A stretch of DNA of 36,043 nucleotides from Phallusia fumigata (GCA_008931825.1 QXVZ01027685.1:1-36043); one strand, 5' to 3'. Counted from the stretch's first letter, positions 18,500 to 27,879 are shown. Notes: generated from the letters alone by a model not told the origin. Numbers and translations are program-made.

Positions 18500-18535
18500 C
18501 AAAAGTGAACTAGGGTGCACACTAGTTTGCTTCTG
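18500..18535 (+). repeat. P1 intronic hairpin with GTGCAC core
   Basis: CAAAAGTGAACTAG faces CTAGTTTGCTTCTG around GGTGCACA. There are two G-U-compatible positions and one mismatch. Confidence 0.7.
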
Positions 18536-18612
18536 ACATTTTACCGATATTATATTTTGTATAATAGTGAGTCACTAAATACACAATACTGCTGTTAGAT
18601 TATTTGTTTTAG

Positions 18613-18720
18613 ATCATCGCCCGGCTTCTGAATAATGCTTCCAGATCATCCACTGATTGCTCGACCGTCGCCCGGACATTTTTTCTAAAGAAACGTTGTC
18701 CAAGATTAAACCTAAAACAG
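18613..18720 (+). pseudogene. e2 exon of G4 unit
   Basis: The acceptor TTTGTTTTAG is intact. A frame is open across the whole exon (IIARLLNNASRSSTDCSTVA, then RTFFLKKRCPRLNLKQ). The donor is AAACAG|GCAAGA, GC-type. Confidence 0.45.
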
Positions 18721-18790
18721 GCAAGATTTAAATCCCCTAAATCTAACTTAACGATTGGTATTACATCCTTTTAAAGTTGCTGACGAGCGT

Positions 18791-18830
18791 GGGAAGACAG
18801 TATAACGTGCACTTATTCTGTCTTCGCATG
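18791..18830 (+). repeat. P2 intronic hairpin with GTGCAC core
   Basis: GGGAAGACAG faces CTGTCTTCGCATG across TATAACGTGCACTTATT. Confidence 0.6.
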
Positions 18831-18905
18831 TAAATGATTTTATGCTTTTATTAACTAGATAAGTTATGACACAATATTCCTTTTACTTCACCGTTTTTTT
18901 CGCAG

Positions 18906-18978
18906 AAAAACAACGGAAAGACTTCTCTTGTATATAGAGGAAGAGAACAAAGATGCAAAAGACAGTGGCTTCTTACGG
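18906..18978 (+). pseudogene. e3 exon of G4 unit
   Basis: The acceptor TTTTTTTCGCAG and donor TACGG|GTTAGT are intact. One frame is open for the whole 73 nt (KNNGKTSLVYRGREQR..). It is homologous to e3 of G5, which reads KNNRKSSDAFEWKRTK. Confidence 0.45.
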
Positions 18979-19166
18979 GTTAGTTTGTTAGGTCGACCTA
19001 AGTTCTGTCAAACATATAAAAGTGCTTATAGGTGTGATTTAGTTAACAGTTTGTCGAAATGTTTATTCACACGACCATGATGTTTCAATGTAGCCATGTG
19101 CGATGACACAACATTAATATTTCAGCTATAGTATTTTTACTTAGCTAAAGCATGACTACATGTGAT

Positions 19167-19830
19167 TATGGGTCCCCTTACAAGAAGTTGCAGTTGTTTT
19201 TATTTTGTCAACGTACATGTTAACAAAAGTCAGATACAGTTTAATTTAAAATCTACCCTGTTTAAATATTTGTTAATTTATTTCAACTCTGCATGCCGTT
19301 TTGCCATGCAATGTTTCGTGGATTTGGGTAGAAATTTTACAGCTGGTAGATATGACGGATATGCCATCTGTATCGATAGCCCCATTCGTTACCACTCTAG
19401 CCCTAAATGATGCTTGCAAACACCAAAAAACGAAACGTTTCTGTGGTGATAAGGTTACATAAGCGAAAATAAAGTTAGGTGAGATGGAATATTAACAACT
19501 TGTCCCACTTGGATGGAACTTCAGTTGGTGGTTGTTCAGGTCGGGATTGTTACTAACTTATGGAACATTGCCCTAATGGCTCCCTTGTGACTCCCTCTAG
19601 TGGCAAAATCGGATTAGGATGATATTCTGTTGGGCCATTGTTTTATGACTCAATTGGATAAAATTTGGATAGTTTGTGTAACATGAAATTGTGATGTGTT
19701 TATTTCTTAGTTACACCCAAGGGCCCCTAAAATGGGTAAAATTACTGAACAATGTCCGAACTGGTATGTTGGTAGCTTGTTATTGTGGTGCACTGATGGC
19801 TTTGTTTACCCGGCTTTTAAACAACTTGAC
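19167..19830 (+). repeat. H-family repeat
   Basis: It runs from GGGTCCCCTTACAAGAAGTT through TTTTACAGCTGGTAGATATG to AACAATGTCCGAACTGG. It follows e3 of G4 exactly as the copy at 25181 follows e3 of G5. Confidence 0.55.
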
Positions 19831-20131
19831 TCGGAAAATTTACGATAGCACCCAATGTGTAATGCCTTACAGTTATTTTAAGTCAATTTCTTTGTTAAAC
19901 CGCAACGATATGGTCGCAAACAACAAATTGAAGTTGTATTGTTTGTTTTTGAATGAGTGCAAATGCTAAGGCCAAGTAAAAAGCTTCAATCAGTTCGTTT
20001 CAGCACATTGTAAGCAGTAGCCATAATTTTTTATTACGCTGATAATCACTGGCAATTTAACCTAGCTTTCCACCGCCACATTTAAAGTAGGCTTGATCGA
20101 ACGAATACAACAAATTTTGATTTTGTTGCAG

Positions 20132-20236
20132 ATTTTTGACCGAATCAGTTTCAAACACCACCTGAATTACGACGTGAATTTACAAAAGCGGAAGCGAGAT
20201 ACAAGTCAACGTGTCCATAGGAACCAATTGCTCGAT
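20132..20236 (+). pseudogene. D6 exon
   Basis: The acceptor TTTTGTTGCAG and donor CGAT|GTAAGT are intact and length is 105 nt, equal to D7. The phase-1 frame has an early TGA (DF*), after which FRREFTKAEARYKSTCP can still be read. Confidence 0.45.
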
Positions 20237-20310
20237 GTAAGTAAACCTACAATTATTAAACCAATATAAACTTCAATGTAAAAGACTTAAGATTCCTAAA
20301 GCTAAGTTTC

Positions 20311-20454
20311 GTGAACACTTTCCTGTTGCTGCTCCGAATAGTGAGCCCGGTGTTGATTTTCACTCAATTATTTGCATGTTGCACTTGTTATTTCGCATGT
20401 CACGTATGTTCTGTTCACTATTCGGTTGTCAGCATCGGCAGAAGTGTCCACACC
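20311..20454 (+). repeat. D-E intron foldback, clearest copy
   Basis: GTGAACACTT..CTGCTCCGAATAGTGAGC (left) is complementary, with gaps, to GTTCACTATTCGG..CAGCATCGGCAGAAGTGTCC (right) across a ~65-bp loop. Confidence 0.65.
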
Positions 20455-20639
20455 AAAATATTAACAATTCCCACAAGCACATTGGTTTAGCTTCAAAACT
20501 AAACCTCGTTCGCCAAAAAAGGCTAAAATATGTAGCAAGAATACCATAAGCTGTACTACTATCTCTTATTTGAATGTGGAGGAAACCCACCTAATATTAG
20601 GTTTAATTACATGAATGCTGTGTTGTAGTTTTGTTGCAG

Positions 20640-20751
20640 ATGTCTGTCCAACACCTTTCCGAACTATCAAATGGATTGCAAAACCTGCAGCAGGAAAACC
20701 AAATGAAGGAATTCGGTACAAGAAGGGTATTCGAAGCATCACACACCAAAC
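20640..20751 (+). pseudogene. E9 exon, no stop in phase 1
   Basis: The acceptor TTTTGTTGCAG and donor CAAAC|GTAAGC are intact. In phase 1 the frame reads VCPTPFRTIKWIAKPAAGK, then PNEGIRYKKGIRSITHQ, with no stop. A second frame starting ATG 20640 is also open (MSVQHLSELSNGLQNLQQEN..). The TGA shared by other E copies is changed here. Confidence 0.5.
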
Positions 20752-20820
20752 GTAAGCAAACAACCGTAAAACAATTTCTCAGATCAGTGTGTGTTGAAAT
20801 TTTGTATGTTGCTTTTGTTT

Positions 20821-20886
20821 GCAAGTATTACTGCGACGAAGAAGGAACAAAAGAGATTACGAATCTGACAATCAACGTTTACACAG
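20821..20886 (+). pseudogene. F7 exon, acceptor lost
   Basis: The 66-nt body is open (KYYCDEEGTKEITNL..). The upstream sequence is CTTTTGTTT directly followed by GCAAG, so the acceptor AG has gone. Confidence 0.45.
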
Positions 20887-21070
20887 ATAAGTTCGAACCA
20901 TTTTCTTTCTATGCGACCGCTTTAAACGTAAATCAAATTCTGTCTTGAAAGAATTAAATTTAACACGGGAGCTGACCACCCCCTGTACGCCAATTTCATT
21001 GATTGTCCTAAACACGCTGTTTCAATAACTGTGCATCACTAATAGCGATTTGACCTTGTTACGTTTTCAG

Positions 21071-21175
21071 ATATTTCTCCAAACCTGTATCAAACAGCAT
21101 CTGGATTTCGACATGAATCCACAAGAGCGGATGCAAGATACAAGTCAACGAGTCCACAGGAACCAACTGCTGAAT
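21071..21175 (+). pseudogene. D7 exon, fully open
   Basis: The acceptor TACGTTTTCAG and donor GAAT|GTAAGT are intact and the exon is 105 nt. In phase 1 there is no stop (ISPNLYQTASGFRHESTRAD, then ARYKSTSPQEPTAE). Both conserved cysteines of D1 are serine here. It could continue in frame into F8 (CKYYCDEK..). Confidence 0.5.
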
Positions 21176-21696
21176 GTAAGTAAACCTACGGCGCGTGTTT
21201 AGTGGTCGTTAAGGCAGAATACAATTCTGCACGTTGTTGAAACGTCCACACACATTTTGTTAAGTTGCACGAAAGTGACAAATATTGTTTTCATTCTTTT
21301 ATATTCTTTTTTTCTTGTAAAACGCCGGTTTGTTCCTTTTGGTCAAGAAAAAGTCATTTTATTTTTAAATTTGCAGACATGGCAGAGGGATATCTGAAGT
21401 TGTGCGCTGTAACTTTTTTTTTAAACGAATGGAAACGTTAAGGCCAAGTAGTAAGTTTCAACCATTGTTTTCACTACATTGTGGGCAGTGGCCATTAATT
21501 CTTTTTACGCTGGACAGAGGATTTATGATATATGTTTCTATAATCTCACATAAATTTTTAAGCTGGTTTTAATTACAATTCGTAGAAACGCCTCCAGTTT
21601 ATTACGCCTTTCGCCTGTGAGATTTTTTGACACTAAGACACTTTTTGCAAGTGATGGTTTAAATTCTGCTCTATCGTTATTCTTTATTGTTTACAG

Positions 21697-21762
21697 GCAA
21701 GTATTACTGCGACGAAAAAGAACAAAAAGAGCTTCGAATCAGTCAACCGACATTTTATGCAG
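21697..21762 (+). pseudogene. F8 exon
   Basis: The acceptor TTGTTTACAG is intact. The 66 nt are open in phase 1 (KYYCDEKEQKELRISQPTFY). The end is GCAG|ATAAGT, with the donor GT changed to AT. Confidence 0.45.
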
Positions 21763-21841
21763 ATAAGTTCAAACCATTTTTTCCATGTAATGATCAAACG
21801 TAATTCAAATTTATATCTAGATATCGAATTGAATTTAATAC

Positions 21842-21875
21842 GGGAGGAGGTACAGAGTGCACGCTGACCACCCCC
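21842..21875 (+). repeat. P3 intronic hairpin with GTGCAC core
   Basis: GGGAGGAGGTACAG faces CTGACCACCCCC around AGTGCACG. Confidence 0.55.
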
Positions 21876-21963
21876 TGTACGCCAATTGCATTGATTGTAA
21901 TAAACACACTGTTTCAATAACTATACATCACCAATAGCTTTTTTGACCGTGTTTCGTTTGCAG

Positions 21964-22072
21964 ATACTTGTGCAAATCCGTATCAAACAGCATCATGGAT
22001 TTCGACACGAATTTACAAGAGCGGATGCAAGATACAAATCAACAACGTGTCCACAGGAACCAACTGCTTAAT
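21964..22072 (+). pseudogene. D8 exon
   Basis: The acceptor CGTTTGCAG and donor TTAAT|GTAAGT are intact. The palindrome GTAAGTAAACTTAC spans 22073-22086. It is close to D7 (ATCAAACAGCATC), with small insertions shifting the frame. Confidence 0.45.
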
Positions 22073-22182
22073 GTAAGTAAACTTACATCTATCAAAGTCG
22101 CGTATTTAGTCGGCGTAAAGGTTGAATACAACGTTCTATGTCGGTTGTTAAAACGTCTCTACATGCAGTTTGTTAAGTTGCT

Positions 22183-22790
22183 CGAAGGGGACACATTGTT
22201 TCATTATGGGTCCCCTTCCTGAAAGGGCCCCCCCCTTGTTTTCACTCTGTTTGTTTTTTTTCTTTTTTCTGCCCTGCAGCTTGTCCACGCACTTTTGGCA
22301 TGAAACGTTTGATGGATTTGGATGAAACTTTCACAGCTGGTAGATATGGTCATGGCGATGCGTCATTTATTTCGATTGACTTCTTAGCCCCAAGGGTTAC
22401 CCCGCTAGCCCCCAAAAGGGTGAAATATTTCCTTGCACTATGTCTATGCACTTTGGCATCAAATGTTTGGCGGATTTGGATGAAACTTTTACTGTTGGTA
22501 GATATGGTCATGGATTTGTGTCATTAGTGTTGTTTGACCCCATATCCCAACGGTTACCCCACTAGCCCCCCAAAATGGGGCAAATAGTTAAACGATCTCC
22601 GAATTNCAATATGTAGAACTTTGCATGTGTAGGGACCCATGCGTTTCTGCCAGCAGAAACCATTATGTCATAAATAGCGCAGGTAACTATAAGACCCAAT
22701 GTAATATAATATGTGGAAAATATCCTCTTTTAATATCGGGTAATAGTGTATGTAGAATGTCTATGTATGGTAAACCACCCTTCTACTTTT
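22183..22790 (+). repeat. H-family repeat, two heads
   Basis: It contains GAAGGGGACACATTG and GGGTCCCCTTCCTGAAAGG, two copies of the GATGAAACTTT..GGTAGATATGGTCATGG phrase, and the shared tail CGGGTAATAGTGTATG to CCACCCTTCTA. An undetermined base (N) lies at about 22606. Confidence 0.6.
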
Positions 22791-23422
22791 TTTCGTTTTT
22801 TTTATGTTGTATTTTGTTTAGTCAGAGGCCGGTTTGTTAAATTTTAAATTTGAACATACGGCAGATGGATATCTGAAGTTAGGCACTGTAACTTTTGACC
22901 CGAATTAATCCACCGTCTGACCCACGGGGCCCTAAAACATACAAATTTAAAAAAACAGCAATATTTCCTAATTTTGGCCATGTTTTCTAATTTAAAAATT
23001 CTTTTGCGAATTTAAACGCAGCAGCAAGGCAAGTGTTTTGCAGATTATAATTAAGCTGTAATTGCGCTATAGTAACCCTAATACGTTTGCTCTATGGCGA
23101 TGTAGAAGACAATGCGTTACAGAAACTTTATTTATTCGTTTTCATTATTAGTTCTGCTACTTCCCTGTCGTATGGTCAGTGTAGATCATTACTATATAAT
23201 TGTATTTATCGTAAACGCAACATCTCCTACTGCGTTGGAGTGATTGATATGTTTACGACAGAAACAGCAAGGGATGCTCAAAGTAGCATATCGAATCCTA
23301 AGGATTCGAATCCGGACAGATTAGAGTCCAAATTTGCCGTTCATATCGGGTAATTGGAACCGATATTATTTTGTCCAAATCACATTTTAAACAAAAAATC
23401 TGCATTTAACTAAAAATCTATT
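22791..23422. other. No gene recognised
   Basis: The only open frame (23087-23353) has no recognisable homology. A short palindrome TCGAATCCTAAGGATTCGA lies at about 23291-23309; its B-box-like GGATTCGAATCC is not accompanied by a convincing A box. Confidence 0.35.
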
Positions 23423-23423
23423 T

Positions 23424-23545
23424 ATGGGTCCCCTGTCTGAAGGGACACGTATTGTTGGTTTTTTCTTTGTTTCTTTTTTGCTAGCCTGCAGATTGTCCAT
23501 GCCGTTTTGCCATGAAATGTTGAATTTGAACGAAACTTTTTCGAA
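23424..23545 (+). repeat. H-family head fragment
   Basis: GGGTCCCCTGTCTGAAGGGA, TTGCTAGCCTGCAG and GATTGTCCATG are recognisable. It joins directly to the intron-like lead-in of K5. Confidence 0.5.
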
Positions 23546-23706
23546 TCCCACTACTCACTAGGGTTAGTTTTTATTTTTGTGTAAATCTTTCCGAAGATCG
23601 TTCTTGTTAACAGTTTGATACCCGAACATTCGAACATCAAAATCCAAAATGTGTCTCTATGGAAGTTGGCGTTTGTCTCATACATTTGTCGTTTATTTTG
23701 TTTCAG

Positions 23707-23820
23707 TCCACTGTGTTGTTTCTGGATGGGGAGAAAGGGGCGTTTGTGAACTTGGCTGCAACGCAACCTCTGCGTCGGACTCGGACAGAAAGCAATGCAC
23801 GGATAAATGCAAAGGAGTTT
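23707..23820 (+). pseudogene. K5: TSP1 exon with open frame
   Basis: The acceptor ATTTTGTTTCAG is intact. The exon is 114 nt, open throughout, phase 1 to phase 1, with donor GTTT|GTAAGT. It reads HCVVSGWGERGVCELGC, then NATSASDSDRKQCTDKC. C-V-V-S-x-W-G-E and C-E-x-x-C match the N-terminal half of a TSP1 repeat, while the R.R..GSEL.CEGK.C half seen in K1 is deleted and replaced by CTDKCKGVC. TSP1 exons are typically phase 1-1. It may still be spliceable but is not a complete TSP1 fold. Confidence 0.55.
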
Positions 23821-23999
23821 GTAAGTTACACCATACAATTTTTTTGCTAACGTTTTTATTTCGTGCATATTTCTGCGCTTTCTTTGCCAAATCTAGAAAA
23901 ATTATTCGCTGAATTATTAAGCATTTAACTTAGTTTTTACAGATGGATTTGCCCTATTTCCAATCCGCTGTTAACGCGTAAAAGTGGTCTTAACAATGC

Positions 24000-24306
24000 A
24001 AAAGATCTTCACCAGCTTCCGGCAAGCACTGTGGTGTCACAAGCGCCAATTCAATCGTCAACTGTTTAGGCGCTTTGCCTCCAGCAACTAATCAGTGCAA
24101 CTTACTGATTGGTGCAATAAGGTCAGCCATTGGACGGATGAAGAGCTCTCCTGTGACGTTTCGAGAGCAAGTGTTTTGATTGGTCAAAAAAAAAACGAAA
24201 AAAGAACACACGTAGCTTTGGCGTGGCGACGTCTCATTCATTCTTTTGTCAGCGGTGTCGACGGGTCGTTGTAAAGGGAAGCGACTTCAAAGTGGAAAAT
24301 ATACAG
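24000..24306 (+). promoter_or_regulatory. G5: promoter-like module, start codon lost
   Basis: CCAAT/ATTGG boxes lie near 24047, 24108, 24129 and 24179, with TGACGTTTCG near 24153. The long conserved frame is shifted by an A-run near 24186. The small-peptide frame is kept (GRCKGKRLQSGKYT, 24264-24305), but its ATG is ACG at 24261. The donor is TACAG|GTAAAG. Confidence 0.45.
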
Positions 24307-24345
24307 GTAAAGTCGTTGTTGTAAATGAACTATTTCGGTGTCGTT

Positions 24346-24382
24346 GCAGAAGTGAACTAGGGTGCACACTAGTTTGCTTCTG
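24346..24382 (+). repeat. P1 intronic hairpin with GTGCAC core, best copy
   Basis: CAGAAGTGAACTAG pairs with CTAGTTTGCTTCTG around GGTGCACA. All 14 positions pair with two G-U. Confidence 0.8.
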
Positions 24383-24464
24383 ACATGTCACTGTAATGTA
24401 TTTTGTATGGTAGTAAGTCGCAACCTACTAAATACCACGATGCTGCTGTTAGATCATTTGTTTA

Positions 24465-24565
24465 GATCCTCGTCCTGCTTCTGAGTAATGCTTCCAGATC
24501 ATCCACTGATTGCTCGACCGCCCCCGGACGTTTTGTCTAGAGAAACATAAAACAAAGATTAACAG
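24465..24565 (+). pseudogene. e2 exon of G5 unit
   Basis: The acceptor ATTTGTTTAG is intact. The phase-1 continuation ends DPRPASE and TAA, as in G4. The donor is TTAACAG|GTCAGT, GT-type, unlike G2, G3 and G4. Confidence 0.45.
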
Positions 24566-24630
24566 GTCAGTAAACCTTAAAATCCACTTAAATCTAGCTT
24601 AACGACTGGTATTAAACTAAATGACAAACA

Positions 24631-24670
24631 TGGAAGACCGTATAACGTGCACTTATCCTGTCTTTACATG
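24631..24670 (+). repeat. P2 intronic hairpin with GTGCAC core
   Basis: TGGAAGACCG faces CTGTCTTTAC across TATAACGTGCACTTATC. Confidence 0.5.
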
Positions 24671-24748
24671 TTAATAAATTCACACTTTTATTAACTAAAC
24701 AACGTATGACGCAGAATTCTTTGTACTGCATCTGTTTTTTTTTTGCAG

Positions 24749-24822
24749 AAGAATAACAGAAAGAGTTCAGATGCATTTGAGTGGAAGAGAACAAAGATAA
24801 TAAGGACAGTGGCTTCTAAGAG
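24749..24822 (+). pseudogene. e3 exon of G5 unit
   Basis: The acceptor TTTTTTTTGCAG and donor AAGAG|GTTAGT are intact. It is open in one frame (KNNRKSSDAFEWKRTK, IIRTVASKR). Confidence 0.45.
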
Positions 24823-25180
24823 GTTAGTTTTGTATTTTCGTTTTTTGTTCCGGCCTAAATATTGTCAAACATGTAGACGTTTTTTTAATGCCCTGTATAG
24901 GTTTAATTTAGTTGACTATTTGTCGAAATGTATATTCACACGACCATGATGTTTTGGCTTTAGTTTCAGCCTACCTACAGTGCACACATTTAGCTCAGAG
25001 CAATGTTAATATTTCGGTTTTAATGGTAAAAGTAACCTACCTTGAGTGTATGTGCATGTGTAATGGCAATCTGGAGAACGCCAGCCTCTTGTTGTTTTAT
25101 GCAGTTGGTGCTAATTACCACAAGTTGTGTAGTTATAACTTATTCGTCTATGCGAATGTAAAAAAATCAGATACAATTTA

Positions 25181-25872
25181 ATTATGGGTCTATGACGTTT
25201 TGCCATTGGATTTTTTGATTTAGATAAAATTTTCACAGCATGTAGATATGATATGATCATTGGGCTATGTAAGAGATTCTTACAAGCAACTGTAATACTT
25301 GACGCAACCCTGAACGTGTGTTGAGCTTCAACCAAGCAGTGTGCAAGAACAGCATGTTGATATTAAAGTAAACGACCTAACGAATTTGTGGCTACATTCG
25401 TCTGAGCGCAATCCATTTGTAACTTTGGATAGAGAAACATCGTTTTAAACGTTTCGATTTATTAAACATAAAATGGTTTAAATTACTAAACAATGTAGAA
25501 ATTAGGTAAAACTAACAGTTTAAATAACATGTTATTGCAGTGTATTGATTTGTTTGTTTGACTCCGTAGAGCCCTAATATGGGTCAAATCACCAAACAAT
25601 GTTTGAATTAGGTGAAATTTAGACAGTTTGTATACCATGTCTTAGTGGTGCACTGATTGCTTTCTTTAACCTTAAAGCTGACAAGTATACAGAAACACGT
25701 GTAATGTACAACTTTGTATGTGTGGGGATGCGTTAAGGAAACAATCCTGCTTTAAAGCGTAGATAAGTATGAGACCCATTGTAAAACAATGTAGGACATA
25801 CATTTTCTTTTTAAGTTGAGGAATAGTATATTTGAAATGTTCACATAATGGTAAGCCACACTTCTAACTAAA
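25181..25872 (+). repeat. H-family repeat
   Basis: It has a truncated head (ATTATGGGTC), then TTTTCACAGCATGTAGATATG, two ~125-bp-type units (AAACAATG.., GTATACCATG) and the tail AGGAATAGTATA to CCACACTTCTA. Confidence 0.5.
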
Positions 25873-26000
25873 CGTGTGTTGAAACTTTTTTTGTCACTGA
25901 CAATTTACTCAAATTCCCACCCCAATAATATTTCAACCTGACATGTCATACAAATTAAGCCATGTGAGATGGCAAAACACTGATGTTTCAGATATCATTG

Positions 26001-26290
26001 TGGGTCCCCTTCCACGAAGTTGTGGTTGTATTTGTTTTGTCAATGTGCATGTAAACAAAGGTCAGATACAATGCAAATTAAAATCTACTTCTCTTCTTGC
26101 TGAAGGGACACATATTGCTTCACTGTTTATTTGTTCTTTTTTCTACTCTGCCTGCCCATTTGCCATGCAATGTTTGGTGAATTGGGATGAAAATTTCACA
26201 GCTGGTAGATACGATGATAGAGTTGTGCCACTCGTTGCGTTACCCCGCTAGCCCCAATCCCCCAAACATTGCATGGCAAAACGAACACCA
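26001..26290 (+). repeat. H-family head copies
   Basis: GGGTCCCCTTCCACGAAGTT and a second head fragment CTGAAGGGACACATATTG are followed by TTTCACAGCTGGTAGATACG and GCGTTACCCCGCTAGCCCC. Confidence 0.5.
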
Positions 26291-26475
26291 CAAACTAAAA
26301 GTCTCTGTGATTTTAAAGTTTAATAAGTGAAACGAAGGTGTTGGCTGAAGTGAGGTTCCCACTAAGTTTCGAGGTCCTTTAGTGGTCGATTCGTGGCTTC
26401 ATCTAGTTGTTAACCTTACCATGCTAACCACAGAAACATTACCAAGCATTTTGATCTTGAAAATTTTGTTGCAGA

Positions 26476-26576
26476 TTTTGTCCAAATCCGCTTCAAACAG
26501 AACTTGAATTTCGATGTGAATTTACAACAGCGGAAGCGATACAAGATAAAGTGTCTACAAGAACTAAATGCTCAAT
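26476..26576 (+). pseudogene. D9 exon remnant
   Basis: The acceptor TTTTGTTGCAG is intact, with GTCCAAATCCGCTTCAAACA in the body. The donor TCAAT|GTAAGT is followed by the complement ACTTAC (palindrome 26577-26590). Confidence 0.45.
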
Positions 26577-26689
26577 GTAAGTAAACTTACAATCATTATA
26601 GACGTGTGTTACTCGATGCATTGTACATTAAATGTAAGCAAACAGTCGTAAAACAATTTTTTCGTTTAGTGTAGGTTCCATTCCTGGAC

Positions 26690-27200
26690 ACGCATCGTTT
26701 TCTAGTATTTGTTTTGTGCAATGAAATTTTTGACCGATTGGAATAAGACTTTCACAGCTAGACAGCCCCAGTGGTTACCCCGTTAGCCCCGAAAGAGTGA
26801 AACGTTTTGCATGCTTGCAAACACCACAAACGGAAAGTTTCTTTGATTAGATAGAGTTACATAGGCAAAAATGAAGTTGGATAGGTGCAGTTTGTATAAC
26901 ATGCTGTTGTAGTGCAATGATTGCTGTGTTAAGCCCAAGAGACCCAGCCAATAAGCCGCTGCCCCCTTCACAATGGGTCAAAAGATCTGTTATTGTTGTG
27001 TACTGGTTACTTTTTTTAACCATAAAGCATGACATGAATCTTTAGAAATGCTCAATGTACAAGTTTGTATGTGTGTGGAAACATGTGTTTTTCTGTCTGC
27101 ATCTAATGTAAAATAATGTGGGAAATACATCTAATTTTCAAATTGGGTAATGGGGTTTTTGGAATGTCCATGTACAATCAGCCACCCTTCTAGTTTCTGT
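26690..27200 (+). repeat. H-family repeat, degenerate
   Basis: It contains GGTTCCATTCCTGGACAC, AGACTTTCACAGCTAGACAG, GTGGTTACCCCGTTAGCCCC and the tail GGGTAATGGGGTTTTTGG to CAGCCACCCTTCTAG. Confidence 0.5.
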
Positions 27201-27265
27201 TTAATTCTGCTGATTGTTTAACAGCGTTATATTTCTCGCTTTGATATCTTTGCCTTATTATTTAG

Positions 27266-27354
27266 AAACTTCAACCAACACTACAAGAAACGATCATTGC
27301 TTGTAGGATTACCAGGCGAGATACAAGTCAACGTGTCCACAGGAACTGCTCAAT
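27266..27354 (+). pseudogene. B'-D fused exon
   Basis: The acceptor TTATTATTTAG precedes a B' body (GAAACGATCATTGCTTGTAG), which passes into a D tail (GAGATACAAGTCAACGTGTC) and the donor CAAT|GTAAGT. One frame is open throughout (LQETIIACRITRRDTSQRVH..). A' and most of D are missing. Confidence 0.45.
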
Positions 27355-27525
27355 GTAAGTAAAACTATAATTTGGTGTCTTCGTTCAATTAAGGCGCGTC
27401 TTCGTTCAAAGCTATACACAAAACAAATTTAAACCTACTAAATGGGTATTGTGTACGTCAAAATAACTACATACGCCAATAGGTTGCAATAGTGAATTGT
27501 ATAGGTTTCTCTGCGCTTAAGTTCT

Positions 27526-27664
27526 GTGAACAATTTCCTGTTGCTGCTCCGAATAGCGACCCCGGTGTTGGTTTTTACTTTTGCATGTTGCACTTTACTA
27601 TTTTGCATGTCACGTTTGTTCTGTTGTTTATTCGGTTGTCAGCATCGGTCGAAGTGTTCACATC
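27526..27664 (+). repeat. D-E intron foldback
   Basis: GTGAACAATTTCCTGTTGCT..CCGAATAGCGA faces TTTATTCGG..CAGCATCGGTCGAAGTGTTC. Confidence 0.5.
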
Positions 27665-27879
27665 AAAAGATTAGAGAAACGCTTAACCAAAATTCAATAA
27701 ATTGAAAACATAAAATTGAAGTAAACTTAGATAGCGAACCAAGGCAAAAATATACAGCAAAATTGCAGAAATCGTTCTATGGTATTAATTTAAAACTCAT
27801 TTACTATGAATAAATTATCCCGCACCAAATATTAGGCTTAACTGTTTGAACTTGAATGTTGTTGTCAGTTTCGTTGCAG

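Noticed and set aside
23291-23313. tRNA B-box-like GGATTCGAATCC
   Set aside because: There is no matching A box or cloverleaf. The motif is part of a short palindrome.
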